From Amorphophallus konjac (lineage: Eukaryota; Streptophyta; Magnoliopsida; Alismatales; Araceae), in the NCBI GenBank assembly GCA_022559845.1, contig CM040121.1, positions 567,598,140 through 567,662,139 on the forward strand: 64,000 nt of DNA, written 5' to 3'. Below the pieces are notes generated by a model that had not been told where the DNA came from, made no database searches, and worked only from the letters and a program-made list of their open reading frames with translations. Position numbers and translations under genes: made by a program. Shown here in pieces: positions 11,333 through 22,172 of the stretch (its first letter is position 1; every line of letters starts with the position of its first letter).

Positions 11333-12963
11333 AGATAGTAAATGATTTTCTTATTAAATATATATTTTCATTAGCTTGCTGCTTGTCTACATTTTCTAGA
11401 TTCGATCAATTCTCAAAGAATGTGCAGAAAGAAGCTATCTTCTGTGTTTTCTATTTCATCAACAGTATGAAGTATCAAGCCAAAAAAAATCTATATTATG
11501 ACTTTTGATCCTACATTTAGATAATTATTTCAGTCGCTTTCATATAAAATTTCATTATATTTGTTTACTAATAGTGTATAATACTTTATAACTTCTTACA
11601 ACAATGTTATTTTCTCAAAGTATAAATATGCAAACTGATAGATCATTTGATGAGCAAAGTTAATTATTGGATAGATACTCTCCAGCATTAATAGGAGCTG
11701 TTGTGAATCATTGTTTTGGATTGACTTCAACTTTCTATTGTGAAATGCTGAAAATGTTGAATGGAGATTTATGTAGTTATCATAAAGATTAAAAATATAA
11801 AATGTTGCCAGCTGGAAATTCATTTACAAATAACGCATAATCTCTAATACAACATACTTTTAAATTTTTGATGAGCAAACAAAAGATCTCCTTTTAAGAT
11901 GCTCTCTAACTGATTATCTGAAATGTTAAATATAATAATCTCTACTCTACCGACATGGACCTCATTAAGTTATATCTGAAAGACAGCTGTTATTATGTCG
12001 ATATAAAGAAAACTCCTTAGTGAGCCTAAATATTTTAATGATCTATATATAACTAACTCCCACTTAAATCTTACTGTTTTGGTAGAATATAAGATTGTAC
12101 AGGGAGATCAGGGACAGCAGACAAACTTTTGGTTTTCTTCTTGTTTCTTGGCACTACCATGCTATGTTCTATTGGGATTCATCATTCATACTACTTTTCA
12201 TGTTATCATATTTCTGGGACAAAAAAATCTTCTGAAAACCTTTTTCATCACATTTTTTTTCACGGTAGCAGTTTCATTGCCTATGTATAATACATTAATA
12301 CATATACAGCTATTGCTGATTCCTAAACATCACAATAGAAGTTGTCAAAGGTGTGAAGAAAAGGTAGCTCTAGGATAACTGAGAGTTTTAAATGTTTCTC
12401 ACGAATTAAACACATCGTTTTCCTTAAATATTTTCTTCTCTAAGAGACAAACAGAAATTAAAAGGAGGAAAATTCTGTCTGGTACTACCCCATCAGATGT
12501 TAGAAGTGATGACTTGTCTTGCCCGACAAACAAACCAATTTTGTTTCTTAAGATGGTAGACAATGGAACTCTATGTTACAGTGTGATTCCATGATTCTGT
12601 AATTTGATGTTAGAAGTGATGACTTGTCTTGCCCGACAAACAAACCAATATTTTTAAATTTTCTTCCACCAAACAAATTGTTTCCTTTTCAAATATCAGC
12701 TATTGTTTCTGACATACTAGGGCTTTCTGTGTAACAGTAGAAGATGAACCTAGCACCTTTATTAGTTGTACACCCCTAGCATGCTTTAGTAAGAAAGTGA
12801 CATGCTGCTTTCTTTTCTTACATTTCCCATCATTTCGTTATCTTTAGTGTTTCTTTTGTCCATTACTGTTTGCAGTAAATCAGAAAATGATACCATTTTT
12901 TACATTTCTTTACTGTTAGTTTTGTTTTTAACAGACTTTTAATAGTTTTTTTGGCTTCCACAG
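11333..12963. other. non-coding interior with a 44-bp direct repeat
   Basis: AT-rich DNA. A 44-bp block starting GATGTTAGAAGTGATGAC occurs twice (about 12495-12539 and 12606-12650), 112 bp apart and nearly identical. No gene seen. Confidence 0.65.
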
Positions 12964-13331
12964 GCATTTGGTTTTGGCGGAAGGTCACCATGAGCAGATC
13001 AGAGTTCTCTGTGGCAGGTGTCTCCGCGCTCGAACCCGCGGAGTCTCTCCTCAAGGAATGTGATGTGTTCCGTGCGGCCGGTGATGAAGCTAATCCACTT
13101 GCTGAACTCGCATATCAAGCGGAGGACAGAGTTGGCAACCTGGTCAAGATGAAGGGCGACTACCACAGGTTTGGGAACTGATAAATCATGTGGAAGAGGC
13201 CTCTGTTGGAAGTTTTGATTTTTTTGATTTCATGTGGTTTTGAGTGTTGTAGGTACCTTGTCGAGTTCAAGACTGGGGATGAGAGGAAGGATGCTACTGG
13301 GAGCACACTTTTGGCATACAAGGCTGCTCAG
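12964..13331 (+). pseudogene. 14-3-3 protein gene fragment, two exons
   Basis: The first exon (12964-13168) ends with KMKGDYHR and the second (13253-13331) reads YLVEFKTGDERKDATG, then STLLAYKAAQ. This is the central alpha-helical block of plant 14-3-3 phosphopeptide-binding proteins, normally KMKGDYHRYLAEFKTG. Splice sites are kept (GT at 13169, AG before 13253, GT at 13332), and the second exon ends at AQ, as I recall for plant 14-3-3 genes. Upstream residues (LAELAYQAEDRVGNLV) only loosely resemble the family, and the N-terminal third and all residues after AAQ are missing. Treat as a captured, non-functional fragment. Confidence 0.8.
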
Positions 13332-13507
13332 GTATATTTCTCAATGAGACTTTGCCTACTTTCATAATTTAAAGTCAATCATTTTGCATAGATATGAGGA
13401 CTCTGTGGAAAAACTCTTTGGATAGATAGTAATTGAGAATGGAATGGAAAAGATGAGCGTACTTTTCACGGTGGACTCAAAAAAGAATATCAATTTTGTT
13501 ACTGAAG

Positions 13508-13840
13508 CAAACTGTCAACCCAAAACTCGAGTTAGCGGATGGAGAGACCTTGAACTAACATAGGCACAGAATGGTTCATGAACACCCAGTGTGGGACTAA
13601 ACGTCTTTTGCACCCCCCCCCATTCTGATGAACACAGGTGGAGTGATATGGTGAATGCCACTCCCTAAAACCACAATGGCCAAACGAGGGAAACCCACTG
13701 AGCGAACTGACTCTGATATCACGTTACTAAACCAAACTACCAACCCGAACTCGAGTTAGGGGTGGAGAGGCCTAGAACTAATATAAGCATGGAGTGGCAC
13801 ATGAATATGCGGTGTGGGTCTAAACAGCTTTGGCCAACAA
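13508..13840 (-). mobile_element. TRIM-like mini LTR retrotransposon
   Basis: Two direct repeats of about 95-105 bp (13508-13605 and about 13735-13838) share CTCGAGTTAG, GGAGAG and GTGTGGG(A/T)CTAAAC blocks. On the minus strand the inner side of the repeat at 13735 is followed by TGATATCAGAGTC, two mismatches from the initiator tRNA-Met primer site. The internal region is about 130 bp and non-coding. This layout matches a terminal-repeat retrotransposon in miniature, nested in the putative CACTA element. Confidence 0.6.
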
Positions 13841-15864
13841 GTTTTAAACTATAAAGTATATATGGGAGATGTTCAGATCATGCAATGCTCTCCTAGCATA
13901 AGAGGACAATTTTAAGTGTTCTTTCATGCTTCCATGGTAGGAAATAGAAGATGCAGAGTGTTGTAGGGCTTGTTTCACCTTGTGTCTTTCCAACATTGTT
14001 CTGACAGTTAACCAATCAGCTTATGACCCTTAGACATTTCTGTTTTTTCCCTTCTTTTTCAATCTAAAGTTCCAGACAACCAGAATGTGTGATGATAATT
14101 TTGACCTTTTTTCTATCCTTTCCCTCATCTTCTTCTGTCATAGAAAGCATCAGTTACATATTTCTCATTTTTCCTTATGCTCATCTTAATTCTTGTTTTA
14201 TTTTATCTTTAACATATTGTGTCTTCCCTAGTATTGACTAGGTTTCTGGCAACTTTGAAAGGCATGCTTCCTATGTGCACCAAGTGGTTGCTACCAGGTT
14301 TTGTTTGGCATAAATTCGAACATTGGTGTCAGGATGCAGTCGGCCTTTGTTCAAATCATTTGGGTTTTGTTCTGGCATACCTAATCCTAAGCTGAGCCCA
14401 GATTGATGGGATAAGATTTATGATGATGACTGTGACCTAGATCTTAACATGACAAATAAGGTTCTTGCAACTTTATTAACTCATTTTCCTATTCACCCTC
14501 CTTCTGCCCCAAAACCCTCCCCCAACATCCATATGCGTAATATGGTAGTGCCTGCTGTAACCATGCAGAATTTGTTGTTGGAAGTCTGAAGTTTACTATT
14601 CATCAGACTGATGCAGGAGGAAAAAAACAATGACGCAATTTACATTTTGTGGTGCAAGACTGTTCCCTGGGTAAAGGGGGTAAATTTACAGCCCGGGAAG
14701 CATTATGAGCTTGGGTATATCCAGTTGATAGTCAAAGAAGTTGTCTGTTCATCATATGGATGTTAAATAATTAAGTAGCTATGGACCCTTTATTATGGGT
14801 ATGCATATGATATGGGGATGACATAAACAATTGAAATGTATATACTCATGTCACAATATTGAGTTACAGTGTGCCTTCTGGTCTGTCCTCGGCCTTTATC
14901 TCTGCTCGCCTGTGCATAGTTATTGTCTGTGCACATGCTAGCATGACTACTTTCTAGACAAGCTCATTTTTCTTAGAACTCCAAAACACTAGTTCTATTC
15001 TATTTTTTCCTGATCTGTATTTCTTGGATGATTACTATCAAATTTTGAAATATGTCTAGGGTGCTTGCGTTCTAACTTATTTGAAATACTGTGCTTTGCT
15101 TTATCAGAATTACTTGTAATACTTGCATGTCACTTTTTTAAGAATGTTCAGTGAGGCTTGTTAACTGCTTTCTGAATAAGCTGTTGTCATCAAGTGTATG
15201 TAAGAAGGTTGCTGCTGCTACGAACTGCTAGCAAATTACCTAATGTTATAACCTTTTTAACAAATGTGTATCCTTTTATTTCCATTCTATATACTTATTA
15301 TAGGCATAGGAAAATTATTACTTCTTTAAAAGTAGTAAGTTGGTGGAGTTTTAAGTTATGAGCTAACCGATGATCTGTTAGCTATTTGTGTATTTCTCAT
15401 TATTTCAGTAAACCTTCATTTGTTTTATAGAGTGGGATTCTGTTTTTGCCAAAAAGTTGTCACTTGTAGAGGTTTTGAGATTTTGACCTCGTTGAGATTG
15501 AGAAAAATTTCTGGGAATTGTCTCCAACTATTTTATACTTTGCAAGACGTGCTTCTGATGCTGGTAGTTAGCTCTAACAAGGGGTAAATGACAAGAGCTC
15601 AGGAATTTTTTCTATCCTTGTGATGACTATTCAAAGAAAATGCCATATAATTATCAACCTAGTGTTGTTTCCATTTCTCCCCCAAAAAATGATAAAAACT
15701 TTTAATTTCCATTTTTCTCCAAGATATGGTGAAATTTTGTTGGTCAGAAAAAACCCAAAGATGAAAGATGTGGCCTAACTTTTATTGTAGACTGTCTTGC
15801 CTAACATCAATCTCCTTTGGGATGTTGCCATATTGCTGTGTGCATGTCAAAATTCCCTTGAGCC
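13841..15864. other. non-coding interior of the putative CACTA element
   Basis: AT-rich, intron-like DNA with no coding block or transposase that I can recognise. Confidence 0.6.
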
Positions 15865-16063
15865 TGGTTGGAAGGTGGACATTGCCTTTCTAATTGTGCA
15901 CTTATGAGGCAGAGCAGCCCTCAGAAGTTTCTTGGGAGGAGCACTTGGTTATAAAGATCTGGTTGGAAAGTAGACATTGCCTTTCTAATTGTGCACTTCT
16001 ACTCATGAGGCAGAGCTGCCCTCGGGAGTTTTCTTGGGAGGAGCAATTGGTTATAAAGATCTG
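15865..16063. repeat. tandem duplication, 96 and 103 bp
   Basis: Two adjacent copies begin GGTTGGAA at 15865 and 15961 and both end GGTTATAAAGATCT. The second has a short insertion (TCTACTC). Likely a recent replication-slippage duplication. Confidence 0.9.
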
Positions 16064-16782
16064 CATATGGCAGTCAATAGGAAAAGAGTGAATGGAACAT
16101 GATGTTTCATGCTTGATGAGTGCATCTTATATGTTGCTAACTAGGAGTTTCTCATGGAGCCTTGTTGGTTTTTGCAGGTTCAGGTGGGGAGAAAATGGAT
16201 CCTGAAGTGCTTTGTGTGCGTGTTTTATCTAACTTTGTTTTTTTAGTTGCAGTGTGAATATTCTTATCTTCCTTAAAGGCACTCGGTGAATGTGTGGGGT
16301 GCTAAAAAAAGCTATCCACTACCCTAATAGCCTGCACTATCGGCACTGTTTAAAAGAAAAACAAAGTGAGACGGATGAAAATATGAGGTAGAAGTATGAT
16401 AAAGGGGAAAAGGCGGCCTATTTCATCTGAGAAAGATTCTCTTGATATAATTTTCAGTGAAGCATGTTTCTTTGTATGAAGATACGGTTCATGAAGCAAG
16501 GGGACATTTAATTGTTGGATATATTTGAAACAAGTTGTGTTGTCTTGTGTACTGTTCTCTTTGGGTTGTGCTTTTGTTGACTGGTAGTCTGATAGTACGT
16601 TGATACTTCAGGAAGTTAATGTTGTAGTCTTAACAAGATATAAGCTCATTTGCATACACAAGTACTTTTCTTTGGTCCAAATATATCATTCTTAGTTTTT
16701 TGAATTATGGGTATGGTGGTCTTATGGCATCTTTTTTAGCTTTGCTTGTCTGATGAGGAAAAAAACTGTCATTCTTTTATAG

Positions 16783-17013
16783 GCCCTTGGTTCACATGTG
16801 GCAAACACTAGCCCAGCTTCCACCATGGCTATGGTGCAGCAACAGACGTTGACACATCAGCAGCCTGTTCTTTACCCTCAAAGTTCATATCTCCCATTTC
16901 CCAAATTTTGTACCATACAGACAGTTCCTCTCTCCACTCTATGTTCCACCCATGGTTATGCCCAACTATTCCAGAGGAGCCTTATTCAAGAGGAGCCTTT
17001 CAATTCAACAAAA
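16783..17013 (+). pseudogene. GBF-interacting-protein-1-like exon fragment
   Basis: An exon with AG before 16783 and GT at 17014 encodes THQQPVLYPQSSYLPFP, and in a second frame after a 1-bp shift near 16908, VPYRQFLSPLYVPPMVMPNY. The Gln/Pro-rich run followed by the YRQF-SP-YVPPM motif resembles the C-terminal half of plant GBF-interacting protein 1-like proteins (DUF1296 family). The frameshift and isolation mark it as a dead fragment. It is the last of the plus-strand gene pieces in the element. The family call rests on motif memory. Confidence 0.55.
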
Positions 17014-17143
17014 GTAAGAACTTTCTTGTTTTTTTTTTCATTCTAATTATTTTAAATCTCTTTAACAGTGATTGTTGGCAACATTTTTTGCCCACTTATA
17101 TATGAGGTGAACTATTATCTAAGTTTACTACCGCAAAGAGGGG

Positions 17144-17690
17144 TGACTAGAACTCCCCGGGGTGAACATACAGGAGAAGACCTGCCTGGGGTGGATAGCA
17201 GCAGACCTGCCCGGGGTGGACAGCAAGGACCCGCCCGGGGCTGGCCACCCTTGGGCAGGTCCTCCCGCGGCCGCACGGGCGGGAGGAACCCGCCCGGGGT
17301 CGGCTGACCTCGGGCAGACCCGCCCGTGGTTGGCCGGCCCCGGGCAGGTCCGCACGGGGTCGTCCCACCCCGGGCAGACCTGCCCGGGGTGGTTCCTCCC
17401 CGGGCGGGACCTGCCTGGGACCCCCCGACCCCGGGCAGGTCCGCGCGGACCCGCCCGGGGTGGGGCAGTCCCGGGGTCTTCGTCTGCCCATCATAAAAAA
17501 AAAGAAAGAAAAAAGAGGGGAACTTACCCGGGGTGGCTTTGACCCGCCCGGGGTCTCCGTCTGTCCATCATAAAAAAAAAGAAAGAAAAAAGAGAGGAAC
17601 CTGCCCGGGGTGGTTTTGACCCGCCCGGGTTTGGCCCACCCCGGGTCGGTCCCTCACCTCCTATAAATACCCCCTACGGAGCTCATTTGA
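17144..17690. repeat. GC-rich CCCGGGGT minisatellite
   Basis: The motif CTGCCCGGGGTGG and its variants, in both orientations, recur some 20-25 times, broken by two near-identical poly-A/AAAGAAAGAAAAAAGA stretches (17493-17517 and 17572-17595). ORFs through it are by-products of the repeat. Confidence 0.85.
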
Positions 17691-17769
17691 AGAGGACTTT
17701 TTTTCGGGGGGGGGGATGACCTTTTTTCCGGAGAGAAGGAAGAAGACTTGTTCGTTGTTATGAGCCTAT

Positions 17770-18890
17770 TTGGGGTATATAACACCTCGGGTTTTTATAT
17801 ATGCCCCTACGCGGGCTTCGTCTTTGTGTCCCTATGTGGGTCTTGTATTTATGCCCTTGCCGAGCTTTGTACTTATGCCCCTACGTGGGTTTGTCATTAT
17901 GCCCCTACGCGGCCGTTGTTGTTATGCCCCTACGTGGGTTTGGTGTTTATGCCCCTGCGTGGGTTTCATCTTCATCTCCCTACGTGGGTCTTGTACTTAT
18001 GCCCCTACGCGGGTTTGTCATTATGCCCCTATGCGGGCGTTGTTGTTATGCCCCTACGTGGGTCTGGTATTTATGCCCCTGCGTGGGTTTCGTCTTCATC
18101 CCCCTGCGTGGGTCTTGTACTTATGCCCCTACGCGGGTTTGTCATTATGTCCTTACGTGGGTCTTGTATTTATGCCTTTGTCGAGCTTTGTACTTATGCC
18201 CCTACGCCTGTTTGTCATTATGCCCCTACGCGGCCGTTGTTGTTATGCCCCTACGTGGGTTTGGTATTTATGACCCTGCGTGGGTTTCATCTTCATCTCC
18301 CTACGTGGGTCTTGTACTTATGCCGCTACGCGGGTTTGTCATTATGCCCCTATGCGGGCGTTGTTGTTATGCCCCTACGTGGGTGTGGTATTTATGCCCC
18401 TGCGTTGGTTTCGTCTTCATCCCCCTGCGTGGGTCTTGTACTTATGCCCCTACGCGGGTTTGTTATTATGTCCCTACGCGGGCGTTGTTGTTATGCCCTT
18501 ACGTGGGTCTGGTATTTATGTCCCTGCGTGGGTTTCGTCTTTTTATCCCTATGTGGGTCTTGTATTTATGCCCCTACACGGGTTTGTCATTATGCCCCTA
18601 CGCGGGCGTTGTTGTTATGCCCCTATGTGGGTCTGGTATTTATGCCTATGCGTGAGCTTCGTCTTTTTACCCCTATGTGGGTCTTGTATGTATGCCCCTA
18701 CGCGGGTTTGTCATTATGTCCCTACGCGGACATTGTTGTTATGCCCCTACGTGGGTCTGGTATTTGTGCCCTTGCGTAGGTTTCATTTTTTTACCCCTGC
18801 GTGGGTCTTGTTATTATGCCCCTACCCGGGCGTGGTTGTTACGCCCCTACGCGGGATTTACATTTAAGCCCTCATGTGGGCTTTGTAATC
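17770..18890 (+). repeat. 24-25 bp minisatellite with higher-order structure
   Basis: About 44 monomers of the type ATGCCCCTACGYGGGTYTTG, 24 or 25 bp each. Five monomer variants alternate (TTTGTCATT, CGTTGTTGTT, TCTGGTATTT, TTTCGTCTTC, TCTTGTACTT endings), giving a higher-order unit of about 124 bp that repeats across the block. The central CCC..GGG makes a small dyad in every monomer. All three forward frames stay open over long stretches because the monomers lack stops, so the long ORFs are not evidence of a protein. Confidence 0.9.
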
Positions 18891-20179
18891 ATGTTCCCGC
18901 CTCAGAGCGGTGATACCATGTACGGTTGACAACTCGTCGACAACTTTTGTAATGAAGTTTATGAAAGTTTGTAAGGGTGTGTGATGTTGCCCCCGGCGCA
19001 TGCCAGTTGAGGAAAATTGTGAATAAACTCCTCCTACAAGAAAAATTACATATATGTCATTCCTTCAGGAGTTAAGGGTGCGCATCGTCTTTAAAGATCT
19101 CACGGCCTCTCTATACTCAAGAAATGCATACAAATAGTCCCGCGACCCCAGTGTCTTTCACAGACCACTCCATATAGGGTCATGTCCAAATTATGAAAAT
19201 GCCCTTCTAGCATTGAGATGTCTTGATAATTCCCAACAGCTCTTGAAAACAGCCCTTGAGCCTTCCAGAGTCAATCTTGGCTTGGCGGCCACCCCAGATT
19301 GTGATAAAACTTCCAGCAAGGTAAAATTACCATAGTGTCACTGGATATGGCAAATTACCAAAATGTCCCCAGTATCCAAGCAATCAACGGGGCACCCTGG
19401 CGCACTCCTGGGCTCTTTTAGCTCACTCTTATCCCCAAATACAATAGGGTGTTGCCCAGTTCAACCTGGTCTTAGTCAAGCTCTACCCCTCATACATTTT
19501 ATGTTCACCAACTGGGAATCAAAAGTGCGATGCATGCTACCTATGTTGAGGTGTCCTCGATTAGAATCTTGGAGAGAAATTTTAGGCCTTATTGTTGACA
19601 ATTAAACAAGGGTGTTCGGACGTTATGCCGATGTAAATCAACACTGATTACAGTCAGTGGGGAAAGGTCTAGCACTCGAACCCTCATCGTTTGATACGAT
19701 ACTCACCCCATGAAATGGACACTGCACTGGCCACTCGTGTAGCCCCGCATGTGCACCCCTACCTCCTCAGAGAGAGTCCATTCCATGATCAGAGGAAACC
19801 CTCAAACCCAAGATAAAATATAAGACTTCTCGCAAAGTAGATTACTTTGTTCTTCATTTATGGAGACTTATAAAGTTACTTTAGATGTACTATGGGTTTA
19901 TTATTTTTTGAATGAATGTCATTAAGATTTAATCATGTAAATGTATGTTCCTCAATTATTTTCAGGGAATGAGATTTGTAAATAGATGTGAATGAGAATT
20001 GTGTGGATCAATATGGTTGAGTGATACAATCCATGAATATGAAGATATGAATGGATGCATTATTATAGGTGATGAGAGTACAGATACTAATAGGATTTTT
20101 TAAAAAAAAGGATAACATATTTGTACGTTTTTTATTAATTGATGTTAAATCATTTTTTTATATTTTTTAAAAAGTGATG
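18891..20179. other. non-coding right part of the putative CACTA element
   Basis: No recognisable coding sequence. Contains generic low-complexity and LTR-like text around 19200-19450. Nothing further supported. Confidence 0.55.
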
Positions 20180-20502
20180 TTAATTCTTATTTATACGTTT
20201 CTTTCATTACGTGGTAAAATGTAATACTTATGTTTTTAGAAACGTAGGTATATCCTTTTATATGCGCATCTGTTGATGACTTTTACTTATGTTTTTGTTG
20301 AGTTATTCTTACATTTTTAAAGTGTAGCTATAGATCGATCTATATCTATGTTTCATTAAAACGTATGTATAACTTATAGTCATGTGAGTAAACGTCATAT
20401 TTTTAAAGCGTGACAAAGAAACGTAGGTAAAGATTTTACCTACATTTTTTTACCAATGCCTACGTTTTCAAAATGTAGGTAAAAGTATATTTTGTTGTAG
20501 GG
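20180..20502 (-). repeat. CACTA right terminus and subterminal repeats
   Basis: Several palindromic copies of ACCTACGTTT...AAACGTAGGT occur at about 20200-20490 (for example AAACGTAGGTAAAG followed by TTTACCTACATTTTT). They lead to the terminus TTTTGTTGTAGGG. This mirrors the left end at 8757. Confidence 0.65.
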
Positions 20503-21403
20503 GACTTTGGTGTACTATGATAGAGTGTTATACATCTGACGAGAAATTAGATGTATCATGAAAGGATCAAACACATTGATATCGGGTAACACTTTGTTCA
20601 CGATGTCATATTACATGTAGGGTGTCGTTAAATGTTCATAAGATTCTATAGCAGAGAATCGGCAGACATGTTGACGAAGCCTATTCTTTCATAGAACTTC
20701 GAGCATTGTTTGGATGTGATTGATTTGTAAAGCACGTGAGATGTGTCCTGGAGAGGGCGTTGGCTGTTACAGCGGTTGTAGTGGAGTTTGGTGATAGATG
20801 CGACTTATGAAGACGAGTCAAGAGTAGAATTTGTTGTGTTATGTCTCATCTTCTTAGCCACTGTTGCATGTGGAGGAGTACAAATGGGACTTGGGCTCTA
20901 CGTACGGGGCTTGCATGGGAGCACAACAACTCCCACTCGCACAAGGACCCCATGTACGCATGATTCTCTGACGGATCACAATGTGGAGAGTCCGTTTCGC
21001 ACATAAACTGGGTCTCATGGACGTGGTGGCTACATAGAGCTCAGTCCCTATAAATAGAAGACCACTCATCTTATTTTGTACATCTCGTGAGGGAGCACCC
21101 TGAGTGTGTTTCTTAGAGAGAGAATCTAAGAGAGGTCTTGGGTGTGAGATCTTGAAGAGTGCCGGAGAGAGTTCTTATAAAAGAGATTTGTTCCTCTGGG
21201 GTTTGAGGTGATAACCTTGTAATTTTTTTCACATCTAGTGAAATTTATGATTGTCGTCGCTCGTGAACGTACGGGGATAACTTCCGAATCATGAAAAAAT
21301 CTTATTTTATCTGATGTGATTATTTTCTTTTTCCTTCTTTCTTCTTGTTGTGTGGATCAAACATTGAGCCTTTACGTTGTTCGTTAGAGTGGTTGTTACA
21401 ACA
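20503..21403 (+). mobile_element. Ty1/copia 3' end: RNase H tail and LTR, truncated
   Basis: From 20503 the text translates, with stops and shifts, to the copia RNase H C-terminus: KHIDI, HFVHDVI, ADMLTKP and FEHCLDVIDL are recognisable around 20570-20735. A 638-bp LTR follows, TGTTACAGCGG at about 20765 to GTTACAACA at 21403, with a TATA box CTATAAATAG at 21048-21057. The 5' part of the element is missing. It abuts the putative CACTA end, but no copia sequence is seen left of 8757, so the CACTA did not simply insert into it. Confidence 0.75.
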
Positions 21404-22172
21404 ACTAATGCTTTTATATGAACAGGATTATACACTAAGCCAAGTAACTGTAACTCGGTTTAACCCAATTTGAGTCATGCTCATCTGGATCTTCAGGCAC
21501 AGATTTGAAGCATGAAAATTTAGCAATCTTAGAGTGAGCTGGCTGAAGAAGAAAAGGTTAACACCCATGGATAGCGGCGGAAATGAAGTAAATGTGAGTG
21601 AGAGGCAGCGGCCAAGTATAACTTCCTGTCGGATCACCTTTTATTTAAGTTAAAGAACTTAAATGGGGATGATGACAAGAAGTAGCTTCTTGGAGTCCTT
21701 TAATAGCTTGCACAACACATTTTTCTTTTTTTAACTCTGAAATGTGAATAGCAGCCTTTGTGGACCAATCATAACGAACAAATGTGTAGCTCACTGACGA
21801 GTCCACAGGAAAACTTCACATAACACATACAGATACCCAATTGCATTCTTCCTGCATATTGTACAGGACTCGACGCAGGAAGTTTCCTGCCAGCAACAAC
21901 AAAGTTTGCTCGCGGTTCACATCCGGATAATACTGGTGAACCATGAGCTTTACACCTCCAACTGCAATTTTTAATAGCCATTGCAGCAGAGGAACGTTTT
22001 CTGGGCTATCACCAAGTAGGGGAAGTTATTCTGGAGAGTACAAGGCTATCTTTTTTATTTTCTGAATCTACCTTGGCTTCTTGCGATTCATGGCAGACTT
22101 CAATTCCTGCTGTCTCCATTTCACTGAAGACATGTCAACGAACAGTTGCAGAGTCATCCAACCATACATTTC
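21404..22172. other. 3' flank of the NAC gene
   Basis: Between the copia LTR and the NAC stop codon. The part near 22000-22170 is probably the 3' UTR of the minus-strand gene. No other gene seen. Confidence 0.5.

Larger units (their letters stand above)
8757..20502. mobile_element. putative CACTA (En/Spm-type) element carrying host gene fragments
   Basis: The left end CACTGCAAGAAA (8757) is one base off the canonical CACTA terminus. The right end TTTGTTGTAGGG (20491-20502) is an imperfect inverse of it. Both subterminal regions contain the same repeated motif, TTTTACCTACGTTTT and its inverse, as small palindromes, typical of CACTA subterminal transposase-binding repeats. Inside are plus-strand fragments of several unrelated genes with introns kept, a TRIM-like insertion and two minisatellites. 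I recognise no transposase, so it would be non-autonomous. A 3-bp target duplication is not visible (CCT before, GAC after), so the ends are supported by structure only. An alternative is a patchwork of smaller insertions. Confidence 0.62.

Noticed and set aside
12951..13181. Small stand-alone gene starting at the 14-3-3 fragment
   Set aside because: The second exon with the 14-3-3 signature follows a proper intron, so it is a captured gene fragment, not a new small gene.
17748..18779. 343-codon ORF (and 284-, 195-, 167-codon ORFs in other frames)
   Set aside because: All lie in the 24-25 bp minisatellite, open in three frames because monomers lack stops. No domain or start context.
20503..20760. 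CACTA inserted into the copia element
   Set aside because: No copia sequence is seen left of 8757, and the 3-bp flanks do not match.
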